From Aurantiacibacter sp. D1-12 (GTDB lineage Bacteria > Pseudomonadota > Alphaproteobacteria > Sphingomonadales > Sphingomonadaceae), in the NCBI RefSeq assembly GCF_028858515.1, contig NZ_JAPJZJ010000001.1, positions 248,001-312,000 of the forward strand: a DNA stretch of 64,000 nucleotides, read 5' to 3'. Of the stretch, positions 44,869 through 54,157 are shown one piece after another. A program made the position numbers and the translations under genes. Below the pieces are notes generated by a model. That model worked only from the letters and a program-made list of their open reading frames with translations, was not told the origin of the DNA and did no database searches. Each line of letters opens with the position of its first letter. Within the stretch, counting starts at the first letter, position 1.

Positions 44869-46479
44869 ATGCTCGATTTTCCCCTTTGGAAGCGCATTTC
44901 GCTTTGGGCGGTGACACTGCTGCTGGCAGTGATGGCGCTGCCTTCCATTGCTTCGCTGACGGGTACCGCGCTGCCCGATTTCCTCGAGGATTCGCCAGAG
45001 ATCAACCTGGGTCTGGACCTTGCGGGTGGCAGCCACATTCTGCTGGAAGCCGATCCGGCGCAGGTGGCCGATCAGCGGCTGGAAACGGCTGAAGAAACTG
45101 TCATCCAGCTTATGGGCGATGCCGAGCCGCGCATTGCGATTGGTGAACTGACCACGCTTGGCGGCAACGTCTCCTTCATGCTGCAGGACTCGTCCGATAT
45201 TGATCGTGCGCGGGAAGAGCTGCGCGACTTTATCAATGGCACCGGCATCGTGGCCGAGTGGAGCCTCGAGGTTCTCGATGGCAACCGCATGGTGCTGACG
45301 CAGACCGAGCAGGGGCTCGAAACCGCGGTGGACAACGCGATGGAAAGCGCCACCGAAGTGGTGCGCCGCCGTATCGACGCGCTTGGTACACGCGAACCGA
45401 CGATCATCCGTCAGGGCGACAACCGCATCGTGGTGCAGGTACCTGGCCTGGAAGATCCGCAGGCCTTGAAAGACCTGCTGGGTGAGACCGCCAACCTCGA
45501 ATTCAAGCTGGTCCACCCCAGCCGCCAGAACGAAATGACTGAAGAGGCCGCACGCGCCGATCCGATCCCGGGCACAGAAATCGTGCCCTATGCGGAAGAG
45601 GCCGGATTGCCCGGCATGGTGATGGTGGTGAACCGCCTCGGCGGTATTCAGGGTGACTCGCTCACCGGCGCGCAGCAGGGCTTCTCACCCGAAACGAATG
45701 CTCCGGTTGTGAACATCCAGTTTGACCCGTCGGGAGGCGCGATCTTTGCGCGACTTTCGACCGAGAACGTTAATCGTCGCTTCGCTATCATCCTCGATGA
45801 TGAGGTGATTTCGGCACCGAGCTTCAACGAACCGATCCTGGGCGGTTCAGCACAGATCTCGGGTAACTTTACCGTTGAGAGCGCCAACAACCTTGCGATC
45901 CAGCTGCGCTCTGGTGCGCTGCCGGTTGACCTGACTGTGATCGAGGAACGCACCGTGGGGCCGGACCTTGGCCGAGACTCCATCGTAAAGGGCGGCATCG
46001 CGATGGCCATCGGTTCGCTGCTCGTCGTCCTGTTGATGATCGCAAGTTACGGCCGCTTCGGCATCTACTCGACAGCAGCGCTGGTGCTCAACGTGCTGAT
46101 GATCCTTGGCATCATGGCCTTCATGAACACCACGCTCACGCTACCGGGTATTGCCGGTTTCGTGCTGACCATCGGCGCGGCGGTGGATGCCAACGTGCTG
46201 ATCAACGAACGCATTCGTGAAGAGCGCAGGCGAGGACGGCGCGTCGTTGCCGCCGTGGAAACGGGCTATAAAGAAGCCAGCCGCGCGATTTACGATGCCA
46301 ATATCACCAACTTCATTGCAGGTGCTCTGCTGTTCCTGTTCGGGTCCGGTCCGGTTCGCGGTTTTGCTGTCGTTCTGATCATCGGCCTGTTCACCAGCGT
46401 GTTTACCGCAGTGACGCTCACCCGCATGTGGGTTGCCGGATGGCTGAAAGCCAAACGTCCGACCGAAATCACGATTTGA
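44869..46479 (+). CDS. secD: Protein translocase subunit SecD
   Basis: A 536-residue RND-type membrane protein that uses the proton gradient to help complete protein export. It has one N-terminal hydrophobic segment, a large periplasmic domain with the LGLDLAGGSHILLEAD start, and five C-terminal segments containing GAAVDANVLINERIREE, the family signature with the key Asp. It begins 27 bp after yajC. Confidence 0.97.
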   Translation: MLDFPLWKRISLWAVTLLLAVMALPSIASLTGTALPDFLEDSPEINLGLDLAGGSHILLEADPAQVADQRLETAEETVIQLMGDAEPRIAIGELTTLGGNVSFMLQDSSDIDRAREELRDFINGTGIVAEWSLEVLDGNRMVLTQTEQGLETAVDNAMESATEVVRRRIDALGTREPTIIRQGDNRIVVQVPGLEDPQALKDLLGETANLEFKLVHPSRQNEMTEEAARADPIPGTEIVPYAEEAGLPGMVMVVNRLGGIQGDSLTGAQQGFSPETNAPVVNIQFDPSGGAIFARLSTENVNRRFAIILDDEVISAPSFNEPILGGSAQISGNFTVESANNLAIQLRSGALPVDLTVIEERTVGPDLGRDSIVKGGIAMAIGSLLVVLLMIASYGRFGIYSTAALVLNVLMILGIMAFMNTTLTLPGIAGFVLTIGAAVDANVLINERIREERRRGRRVVAAVETGYKEASRAIYDANITNFIAGALLFLFGSGPVRGFAVVLIIGLFTSVFTAVTLTRMWVAGWLKAKRPTEITI

Positions 46480-46495
46480 GCGGGAGGCAGGACCA

Positions 46496-47473
46496 ATGAA
46501 ACTTCTCAAGCTTGTCCCTGAAACGACCAACATCAAGTTCCTGAAATGGCGCGTGCCGTTCTACGTGGTCAGCCTGCTGCTGATCGCCGCGAGCTGGGCG
46601 CTGGTGATGACCAAGGGGCTCAACTACGGCGTGGACTTCGCCGGCGGTCAGGAAATCACCGGTACATTCCAGCAGGAAGCCGAAGCTCCCGTGGCGGAGC
46701 TGCGCGAAACGCTTTCGACGCTCGACTATGGCGAGCCGGTGATCCAGCGCTTTGGCGATGCGAACCAGGTCTCCATCCGCGTCCGCTTGCCGGAAAGCGC
46801 GGAAGGCGACCCTGCCGCTGCGAATCGTATTGCCGAAGAAATCATCTCGACCGTGACCACGGCGCACGAGGATTTCCGCGTCGACAGCAACAACACGGTA
46901 TCGGGCAAGGTCTCGGGCGAATTCCGCGAGAAATCGGTCTACGCGCTGCTCTTCGCGATGATTGCGATCAGCATCTACATCTGGATCCGGTTCGAATGGC
47001 AATTCGGTGTAGGTGCGTTGTTTGCGCTGTTCCATGACGTATCGCTGACGCTGGGCATGTTCGCGCTGTTTCAGCTCGAATTCTCGCTCCAGATCATCGC
47101 CGCGATTCTTGCGATCATCGGTTACTCATTGAACGACACCATCGTTGTCTATGACCGTATCCGTGAGAACCTGAAGAAGTATCGCAAGATGCCTTTGCCC
47201 GAACTGCTCGATCTGTCGGTGAACGAAACGTTGGCGCGTACGGTGATGACCAGCCTGACGCTGCTCGTTGCGCTGCTGCCGCTGCTGTTCTTCGGACCCG
47301 CCAGCCTGTTCGGTCTGGTGGCTGCAATCGTGCTGGGTATCTTCGTCGGTACCTACAGCTCGGTCTACATGGCCGCGCCGATCCTCGTGTGGCTGGGTGT
47401 GACCTCGGACAGCTTCGTGCCCGAAGAAACCATCGCGGACCGTCAGGAAAAGAAGGCCCGCGGCGAGATCTGA
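46496..47473 (+). CDS. secF: Protein translocase subunit SecF
   Basis: A 325-residue partner of SecD with the same RND topology in a shorter form. The GVDFAGGQEI periplasmic start and GYSLNDTIVVYDRIRENL in the transmembrane part, with its key Asp, are the SecF signatures. It follows secD by 16 bp. Its stop abuts the convergent glycosyltransferase stop with no gap. Confidence 0.97.
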   Translation: MKLLKLVPETTNIKFLKWRVPFYVVSLLLIAASWALVMTKGLNYGVDFAGGQEITGTFQQEAEAPVAELRETLSTLDYGEPVIQRFGDANQVSIRVRLPESAEGDPAAANRIAEEIISTVTTAHEDFRVDSNNTVSGKVSGEFREKSVYALLFAMIAISIYIWIRFEWQFGVGALFALFHDVSLTLGMFALFQLEFSLQIIAAILAIIGYSLNDTIVVYDRIRENLKKYRKMPLPELLDLSVNETLARTVMTSLTLLVALLPLLFFGPASLFGLVAAIVLGIFVGTYSSVYMAAPILVWLGVTSDSFVPEETIADRQEKKARGEI

Positions 47474-48664
47474 TCAGTCGATCAGTCCGGAGTAATATTC
47501 CGCTAAAGCCGCTGCATTGGCATCCCAGCTGAAGCGCGCGGCATTGGCGGCGACCTCTGCCTGTGCGTAATTCGCGGCCAACACTTCACGTGTGGCCTTG
47601 GCAAAGGGTTCGGGATCGAAGTCCGGATCGTAGGGTACAAGCCTTCCGGCAGTGTCGCTCTGCACCAGCTCGCGCGCTCCGCCGACGTCGGTGGTCACAA
47701 CGGGAGTGCCGCAGGCGAGCGCTTCCACCCATGCATTCGCCAGGCCTTCGCTTGCCGAATTGAGCGCCATCACATCGCTGGCGGAGAGCACCACGGGTAG
47801 CTCGGTATGATCGAGCCCGCCGAGGAAATGGACGCGCTTGCCTACGCCCAGCTGTCTGGCCTCTGCCGCGAGCATTTCCCTGTCTTCCCCGCGGCCAACC
47901 AGTGCCAGATGTGTGTCTGGCATATCGGCGATCATGGCGATCAGGAGCGCCTGACCCTTACGCGGAATAAGCGCGCCGACCGAGGTAACGAGCTTTTCCT
48001 CCGGCCCGAGCGCAACCTCGAACTGTTCTGCCAGATGCGCGCGACATTGATCCCGATCCAGTGGTCTGAACAGTGAACGATCAAGCCCGGTGTAATGGAC
48101 GGTGATCTTCTCCACCGGCAAGCCGATGTCACCCATGTCGAGCCGCAGCCTTTCGCTCACGGCCAAGACACCCGCAGCGCTTTTTGCCGCCTCGACCATC
48201 GCGGATCGACTGTAGTCGATCTCCCCCCAGTGCGAGATGTCGGCCCCGCGCGCTTTTATGCTGAAGGGTAGGCCAAGCTCCCGTGCTATCCGGGCCACGG
48301 CCGGTCCATCAGGATAGAAGAACTGTGCATCGAGCACGTCGAACGGCCGCTCCGCATGTAGCTTCCAGGCGAGGGGTAGTACCTTTCGTGCGATCATAGC
48401 CGGGTTGAAGCGACCGCCGATCTTGGGAAATAGCGTGAAACGTGGGCGATAGACCTGGACGCCGTTCTCCAGTCCGTCACACGCGGCCTTCGCCAGCGGG
48501 GCATAGCGGCCAGCGGCGATGGGCGGGACGCCGATGGGGTTGATGACTGTCACGTCCCAATCGGGGCGGGCGGCGAGTGCCTCCATCTGCCGCGCGACGA
48601 AAGTGCCGAAGCGCGGCGTATGCGCGTTGGGGAAGAGGGTGGAGAGCGAGAGGACGCGGGGCAT
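47474..48664 (-). CDS. Glycosyltransferase, family 4 (GT-B fold)
   Basis: A 396-residue GT4-type enzyme. The N-terminal domain starts RVLSLSTLFPNAHTPRFGTFV, the FSIKARGADISHW segment is the acceptor site region, and LALVGRGEDREML followed by NSASEGLANAWVEALACGTPVVTTDVGG is the nucleotide-sugar-binding E-x7-E region. It transfers sugars to an envelope polysaccharide or other acceptor; the identity is unknown. It is convergent with secF. Confidence 0.9.
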   Translation of the reverse strand: MPRVLSLSTLFPNAHTPRFGTFVARQMEALAARPDWDVTVINPIGVPPIAAGRYAPLAKAACDGLENGVQVYRPRFTLFPKIGGRFNPAMIARKVLPLAWKLHAERPFDVLDAQFFYPDGPAVARIARELGLPFSIKARGADISHWGEIDYSRSAMVEAAKSAAGVLAVSERLRLDMGDIGLPVEKITVHYTGLDRSLFRPLDRDQCRAHLAEQFEVALGPEEKLVTSVGALIPRKGQALLIAMIADMPDTHLALVGRGEDREMLAAEARQLGVGKRVHFLGGLDHTELPVVLSASDVMALNSASEGLANAWVEALACGTPVVTTDVGGARELVQSDTAGRLVPYDPDFDPEPFAKATREVLAANYAQAEVAANAARFSWDANAAALAEYYSGLID

Positions 48665-48676
48665 GGGCCGGTTCGC

Positions 48677-49249
48677 CTAGAGCTTGCGTACCAGCATCTC
48701 GGCCACAGCGAGCCAAGCCGGATTGTCGATCACGATCTGCCGTTGGCCGATGCCGGGAGGAAGAAGTCCGACAAGCGAGCCCTGTCGATCAATCAGCCGC
48801 CCGAAGGCGAACCGCCCGCCCGAACGCGGAGCAAGGACATCACGGTTGATCAGATTGGCTGCGTCCTCGACCTTTACCTGCCGCATCCACAGCTGGTCCC
48901 CAGCGCGATATTCGCCCTGACCACTTTCGATCTCGAGACAGACAAGCGTACCTCCTTCGAGCAGCTCGGTTGGCAGGATGGCATCGCGCGGACTGGTAAG
49001 GCTTTCCGCGCCTCCTTCGGTCAGCCGGGCGATAACCTGCGGTTGTTCCTCATTCTCCGCCTTCACCAGTGTCTCGGGATCGACGCCTAGCGCAGCACCG
49101 ATGCGGTTCATCCACGCGAGCGAGAGGTTGCGCATTCCCGTTTCCAGCCGCCCGATGGTTTGCGCTGTGGTCTGCGGATCGCAGGCGGCGGCCACTTCGG
49201 CCAGCGTCATGCCCTTTTGGCGGCGGATATCGCGAATGCGGTTGATCAT
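48677..49249 (-). CDS. XRE-type regulator with degenerate S24-like domain
   Basis: A 190-residue regulator with an XRE helix-turn-helix (MTLAEVAAACDPQTTAQTIGRLETG, residues 14-38). The C-terminal part (about 95-185) looks like the S24 fold. A Ser near EIESGQGEYRAGD aligns with the catalytic Ser, but no Lys occurs at the expected GRFAFGRLI position, so self-cleavage is unlikely. Divergent from the DUF6456 gene; a TGTAGGAAAG copy lies between them. Confidence 0.8.
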   Translation of the reverse strand: MINRIRDIRRQKGMTLAEVAAACDPQTTAQTIGRLETGMRNLSLAWMNRIGAALGVDPETLVKAENEEQPQVIARLTEGGAESLTSPRDAILPTELLEGGTLVCLEIESGQGEYRAGDQLWMRQVKVEDAANLINRDVLAPRSGGRFAFGRLIDRQGSLVGLLPPGIGQRQIVIDNPAWLAVAEMLVRKL

Positions 49250-49290
49250 GCGGATCGCCCCTCAATTAACCGAATTGGTTTCAAAAACCG

Positions 49291-49300
49291 CTTTCCTACA
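49291..49300 (-). repeat. Core of repeat B in the XRE/DUF6456 divergent promoter
   Basis: TGTAGGAAAG on the minus strand, 42 bases before the XRE gene and 49 before the DUF6456 gene. It shares the ten-base core with the other B copies. No repeat A was seen nearby. Confidence 0.45.
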
Positions 49301-49348
49301 ACCGATTCGATTTTGCAAGAGTCTCCTGCACGCGAAAAGGGGAAAAGC

Positions 49349-49825
49349 ATGGCGCAACGCAAACTGGTCGAACGCGAACTCACACCCGAAGGTCCGAAGC
49401 GCAAGGGAGGCGTTTCACGCCGCCGTAGAAGCGTCACTGTCAACGTGGGAGAGAGTCCACTCGGGTGGTTGCACGCGCACGGCCACCTGGAAGATCGCCT
49501 GTTCGATGCCGGAGAGCGCCTGCGCGCCGATTACGAACGATCGCAGCTTGGCCCTAATGTGACGATGCGGTGGGACCCGGTGCGTGTGAAGAGCACTGGC
49601 GATGCGGGGCTGACTCCAACCGAGCGACAGATCGCTGCGAAGGATCGCTTCGATGGCGCGCTCCAGCAAGCGGGTAAGGGCCTGCAAGACATTCTCTGGC
49701 GGGTCGTGTGTGGAGGGGAAACGCTTCCGGTGGCGGAAAAGGCGCTCGCCTGGCCAGCACGTAGCGGCAAGCTTGTGCTCAAGCTCGCGCTTGACCGCGT
49801 GGCTGACTTTTACCGGATTACCTGA
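49349..49825 (+). CDS. DUF6456 domain-containing protein
   Basis: A 158-residue basic protein. ATG 49349 follows AAAAGGGGA closely. The N-terminus is Arg/Lys-rich, and the last two thirds (GWLHAHGHLEDRLFDAGERLRADYERSQL to the end) match the DUF6456 family as I recall it, with several conserved Asp, Arg and Trp residues. This family is often found beside regulators in sphingomonads and rhizobia; a DNA-associated role is only suspected. Confidence 0.75.
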   Translation: MAQRKLVERELTPEGPKRKGGVSRRRRSVTVNVGESPLGWLHAHGHLEDRLFDAGERLRADYERSQLGPNVTMRWDPVRVKSTGDAGLTPTERQIAAKDRFDGALQQAGKGLQDILWRVVCGGETLPVAEKALAWPARSGKLVLKLALDRVADFYRIT

Positions 49826-49831
49826 AACCGC

Positions 49832-51352
49832 TTAGCCGAACAGGCCGCGCAACCAGTTCCAAAAACGCATGACGATAGAGTTGCCTCGCGCGGCCTGCCG
49901 CTGGGCTTCCAGTTCGGCCTCGCGGAACAGCTTTGCGCGAAGAGCGCTTTGTCGGCCCTTGGGCGTTGCCGCAATCGCTTCACGTCGTGAACGCGGATCG
50001 CGCATGAAGGCACAGCCATCGACGCTATCATCGTCTGTGTAGGTTACGCTGTCGTCGGAGACGGACGCTTCGACTGGCGCTGGCGCGGCATAGTCTTCTT
50101 CGGCGACTAAGACCGGCTCTTCTTCGATCTCCATGGGAGCCTCTTCATGCTCGGCAATGCGTTTGCTCGCTGGTACGAAGACGAAGTCGTCATCGTCTTG
50201 CGGTCTCATGACATTCGGCAGCGGCGCATAATCTTCGACAGCCGGTTCCTCCGGCGGTTCATCGACGAACTCTTCTGCTGCGGACAGATCGCGTGGTGGA
50301 TTGCGCTCCTCGAATGGGGGAATGTCGACCGTATTCGTCGCCGGATCGGAGGGCGACGGTGTCTCTTCAGCTGGCTCTTCAATAGCCGGGGTCTCGTCAA
50401 CGGGAGGCTCGATAACTTCGTCATCGCTCCAGTTCTCGTCCCGCCACGCATGGATTTCGCGCGCTTCGACTTCATCCTTATCGAGATCGAACCAATCTTT
50501 CTTGTGCCGTTCACGCAGCTCTTCCGCGCTTTCGGGAAGTGGCTTGAGATCGGGTTCCGGCTGATTGTCTGCTGTCTCGGCAGCATTATTGTCCTGCTGC
50601 TCACGATAGCGCTGCGCAATCCGGTCTTGCAGCGCTTCGATCGGGGGCAGCGGCGCCTCGATCGGTTCGCTTGGCATGCTTGAGACCTCAGGCTCGGGTG
50701 CCTTTGAAATCTCGGTTTCAGCCGGGGCCATATCCTGCGGTTCAACAGGTGCAACGTCAGCCGGCAGGTCTTCCAGCTCTTCCTCAGCTGGAATAGGCAT
50801 TTCTTCAGCTGCAACAGGCTCGGCGGCCTCAGGCTCATCCTGTTCGCCCAGGTCCGGCTGGATCGGCAGCGACGGGAAGATCCGGTTTTCGAGGTCGATA
50901 TCGTCCTGCTCGGGGCCATCGGGATCGGCATAGCCGTAATCGCCAAAGCCTTTGGCGTTCATGTCTATATCGTCCAGGCCAAGACCGCTCTGATCGATAA
51001 CAGGAGCGGCCTTGCGCCGTGTCAGGCTGAGAACGGCTTCGGCGTCCGGCTGACTGTCGTCACCATCGTCCTCGATCTCGTCCGACTGTCCCAGTTCATC
51101 GGGATCGTCATCTTCCATCGGCGCGAGGCCAAGGATCATCGCAGGCTTGGGAGCGCGTTCCACCTCTTCGCCGAGCAGATCGGCAGAGGCCTCGTGGAAC
51201 ATGGCATGCGCCTTTTCCAGCTCCTCCGGATCAAGCACGAGAACGGGCTTTTTCTTGAGCTTTTTGGGGCCGCCAAGCGTCTCCAGGCTGCCATAGGCAG
51301 GCCCGTCGGCAGCGTTTTCGTCACGCAATGCGGATGATGCGGCAATGCCCAT
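49832..51352 (-). CDS. Acidic, largely disordered hypothetical protein
   Basis: A protein of about 506 residues rich in Glu, Asp and Pro. A conserved-looking N-terminal block (YGSLETLGGPKKLKKKPVLVLDPEELEKAHAMF) is followed by a long low-complexity acidic part with repeated EEP/AEE segments. The last 60 residues are basic and end with an amphipathic helix (MRFWNWLRGLFG) that could attach to a membrane. There is no signal peptide. Start ATG 51352 is favoured over a TTG at 51382. Function unknown; it may be an adaptor or organiser protein. Confidence 0.7.
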   Translation of the reverse strand: MGIAASSALRDENAADGPAYGSLETLGGPKKLKKKPVLVLDPEELEKAHAMFHEASADLLGEEVERAPKPAMILGLAPMEDDDPDELGQSDEIEDDGDDSQPDAEAVLSLTRRKAAPVIDQSGLGLDDIDMNAKGFGDYGYADPDGPEQDDIDLENRIFPSLPIQPDLGEQDEPEAAEPVAAEEMPIPAEEELEDLPADVAPVEPQDMAPAETEISKAPEPEVSSMPSEPIEAPLPPIEALQDRIAQRYREQQDNNAAETADNQPEPDLKPLPESAEELRERHKKDWFDLDKDEVEAREIHAWRDENWSDDEVIEPPVDETPAIEEPAEETPSPSDPATNTVDIPPFEERNPPRDLSAAEEFVDEPPEEPAVEDYAPLPNVMRPQDDDDFVFVPASKRIAEHEEAPMEIEEEPVLVAEEDYAAPAPVEASVSDDSVTYTDDDSVDGCAFMRDPRSRREAIAATPKGRQSALRAKLFREAELEAQRQAARGNSIVMRFWNWLRGLFG

Positions 51353-51432
51353 AGAGGGCCTGTCTGCCGCGCTTTGGTGCAAACGCTGTAAGTGAACGTG
51401 GTTAACAGCGCGGTAATACCTTGGACCAGATT

Positions 51433-53247
51433 CTACCCTTCAACCTGCTCAGCAATAGAGAGCCAGCGTTCCTCGGCTTCGTCCTTTTCATTGCGCGCCA
51501 GTTCCAGTGATTTGCTGATCCGCGCGAACTTGTCTGGGTCTTTGGCGTAGAGGTCCGGGTCGGCAAGAGCCGCTTCGCCTTTGCCGATCAGTGCTTCAAG
51601 TTCTTCGATGCGCGCGGGAAGCTGCTCATAATCACGCTGGTCCTTGTAGGATAGCTTGGCCGATTTCGGTGGCGGAGGAGGGGGAGGGGGAGGGCTTGGC
51701 TTGGCCTCGTCCGTGGCTCGTTTCTCTTTCTTCGCCGGGCGCTTCTTTCGCTTGGCCTCCCAATCCTCGTAGCCACCCGCGACGATATCAACCGTCCCGC
51801 TGCCATCGAGGCCGAGCGTGACTGTCACCGTGCGATCAAGGAAGTCGCGGTCATGGCTCACGATCAGGACGGTGCCTTCGTAGTCGGCGATCACTTCCTG
51901 CAGCAGGTCGAGTGTTTCAAGGTCGAGATCGTTGGTCGGCTCGTCCAGCACAAGCAGGTTGGACGTGCGGGCAAATTCTCGTGCCAGCAATAGGCGTGAT
52001 CGTTCGCCGCCAGAGAAGGTGCCGATTTTGGCATCGACCAATTTGGGATCGAACAGGAAGTCCTTGAGGTAGGCCTGCACGTGTTTGCGGTTGCCCCGCA
52101 CGTCGATCCAGTCGCCGCCTTCTGCCAGCACCTGGCGCACGGTCAGTTCGGGCTTCAAGAGCGCGCGCTGTTGGTCGATCATTACGCCGGACAATGTGCG
52201 GGCATGGGTGACCGAGCCGCTATCTGGTGCCAGCTCCTTGGTGAGCATCTTGAGCAGCGTCGTTTTTCCCGCACCGTTTGCACCAACGATACCGATCCGA
52301 TCACCGCGCTGGATGCGCAAGCTGAAGGGCTTGATGACTTCGCGCCCGTCATAGGTCTTGGAAATATCCTCAGCCACGATCACCGACTTGCTCTTGAAGT
52401 CCTCGTCACTCGCCAGCTTAAGCTTGGCAGTACCGCCGGGGGTGATCATGGCAGCACGCGCGGCACGCATTTCCCAGAGCTTTTCGAGCCGGCCCATGTT
52501 GCGCTTGCGCCGCGCGGTGACGCCGCGTTCTAGCCAGTGCGCCTCTATCTTCAGCTTGGCATCGAGCTTTTCGGCAGCGCGCGCTTCCTCGGCATAGACC
52601 TGCTCTTCCCACGCCTCGTACCCGCCGAACCCGACTTCCTTGCGCCGCATATTGCCGCGGTCGAGCCACAGTGTCGCGCGGGTCAGCCGTTTTAGGAAGG
52701 TCCGGTCGTGGCTGATGACGATAAAGGCGCCCTTGAACCGGTCGAGCCAGCTTTCCAGCCAGTCGATGGCCGCAAGGTCGAGGTGGTTGGTGGGCTCGTC
52801 AAGCAGCAGGAGGTCGGGCTCCTGCGCCAGCGCACGGGCAATCGCCGCACGACGCTTTTCGCCGCCGCTTGCGGTTGTTGCCTCGGTGGCCATGTCGATG
52901 CCGAGCTGGCCAGCAATGGACTCCACCGCATGCTCGGCTGGTGCGCGGTCACCTGACAATGCGAAATCCATCAGCGTTGCGTGCTGCGAGAAGTCGGGCT
53001 CCTGCTCCAGCCATACGATGTTGGCGTGGGGCTTGACCTTGCGCACGCCGCGATCGGCTTCGATCTCGTCGGTAATCAGGCGGAGCAGGGTGGTCTTGCC
53101 CACACCGTTGCGCCCGATCAGCGCCAGCCTGTCCCGCGGGCCGATGTGCAGGTCCAGTCCTTCGCCATCCGAAGGGTCACCGAACAGCCAGCGTCCGCCT
53201 TGTTGCAGGCCGATGCCTTCGAGGGAGAGGATGGGTGGTTCGGCCAT
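51433..53247 (-). CDS. uup: ABC-F family ATPase, Uup-type
   Basis: A 604-residue ABC-F protein with two ABC cassettes (Walker A GRNGVGKTT and GANGAGKTT, LSGGE-like SGGEKRR and SGGERSR, DEPTNHLD / DEPTNDLD). The C-terminal part is a charged linker and coiled coil, as in Uup. The linker contains nine consecutive prolines (51667-51693). Uup-type ABC-F proteins act on stalled ribosomes, including stalling at proline runs. Divergent from the SIMPL gene. Confidence 0.93.
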   Translation of the reverse strand: MAEPPILSLEGIGLQQGGRWLFGDPSDGEGLDLHIGPRDRLALIGRNGVGKTTLLRLITDEIEADRGVRKVKPHANIVWLEQEPDFSQHATLMDFALSGDRAPAEHAVESIAGQLGIDMATEATTASGGEKRRAAIARALAQEPDLLLLDEPTNHLDLAAIDWLESWLDRFKGAFIVISHDRTFLKRLTRATLWLDRGNMRRKEVGFGGYEAWEEQVYAEEARAAEKLDAKLKIEAHWLERGVTARRKRNMGRLEKLWEMRAARAAMITPGGTAKLKLASDEDFKSKSVIVAEDISKTYDGREVIKPFSLRIQRGDRIGIVGANGAGKTTLLKMLTKELAPDSGSVTHARTLSGVMIDQQRALLKPELTVRQVLAEGGDWIDVRGNRKHVQAYLKDFLFDPKLVDAKIGTFSGGERSRLLLAREFARTSNLLVLDEPTNDLDLETLDLLQEVIADYEGTVLIVSHDRDFLDRTVTVTLGLDGSGTVDIVAGGYEDWEAKRKKRPAKKEKRATDEAKPSPPPPPPPPPKSAKLSYKDQRDYEQLPARIEELEALIGKGEAALADPDLYAKDPDKFARISKSLELARNEKDEAEERWLSIAEQVEG

Positions 53248-53355
53248 GATGCGCGGCAGTTAGTCGGCAAGTGTCGGCGTGGCAAGGAACGTAATGCTTC
53301 ATCCGCGCGTAATGGGGGAAGGTGCAAAGTGACCGCACATTTCTGGAGATCGAAA

Positions 53356-54075
53356 ATGCCGAAGTATGCTCTTGCCCTTGCTGCTACTCCCCTGCTGGCC
53401 TCACCCGCGTTGGCGCAGGTGCAGGTTGAATCCTCGGGCCCCATCGTGTCGCTCGGAATCACTGAGAATGTCTCTCTCGATCCCGATATCGCCAACCTTG
53501 GCGCTGGTGTGACGACCGTTGAGCCAACCGCTGTCGAGGCCATGCGGGCCAATGCGCGGACGATGAACCGTGTGGTGGGCCAGATCGAGGAACTGGGCAT
53601 TGACCGCGATGATATCCAGACGAGCGGAATCTCGCTCAACCCGGAATATCGCTACAACCAGCCGACCGGGCAGCAGGTCTTTCAGGGCTATCGCGCATCG
53701 AACCGGGTCAATATCGTCGTGCGCGATATAGATGAAGTCGGCCGCGTGCTGGACGCCCTGGTCGCGGTCGGAGCGAATGATATCGGCGGTATCGGCTGGT
53801 CGGTCGATGATTCTTCGGAAGCGATAGAACAGGCGCGGCAGACCGCATTCCGGACCGGGCGAGAGCGGGCGCTTGATTTTGCGCGCATGGCAGGCTTCAG
53901 CAATGTGCGCCTGCTGGAAATCAGCGAGAATGTGCAGAACACCCGGCCCATGCACTACGCCAACGAAATTGCCGTAACTGCTTCGGCGGTATCGCGGGAT
54001 CAGCTCGCCCCGGTCCGCCCCGGGCAGGTGCAGGTCGGTGTGAGCGTCAATTTCACCTACGAATTGGTGCAATAG
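53356..54075 (+). CDS. SIMPL domain (DUF541) exported protein
   Basis: A 239-residue protein with a signal peptide (about residues 1-20, ending ALAQ) and a SIMPL domain. SLGITENVSLDPDIANLGAGV is the typical start of the family; the ending FTYELVQ is likewise typical. SIMPL proteins are periplasmic and of unclear function, with a possible link to oxidative stress. A GGAGAT site lies upstream of ATG 53356; the long open frame upstream reads through the opposite-strand uup gene. Confidence 0.87.
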   Translation: MPKYALALAATPLLASPALAQVQVESSGPIVSLGITENVSLDPDIANLGAGVTTVEPTAVEAMRANARTMNRVVGQIEELGIDRDDIQTSGISLNPEYRYNQPTGQQVFQGYRASNRVNIVVRDIDEVGRVLDALVAVGANDIGGIGWSVDDSSEAIEQARQTAFRTGRERALDFARMAGFSNVRLLEISENVQNTRPMHYANEIAVTASAVSRDQLAPVRPGQVQVGVSVNFTYELVQ

Positions 54076-54157
54076 ACAACGTTTTGCGATCCTGAACGGT
54101 AATTCATGGCGCAATTCACACCTTGTTCAACGGCGCTGGTTTAGGCAGATAGCCACT

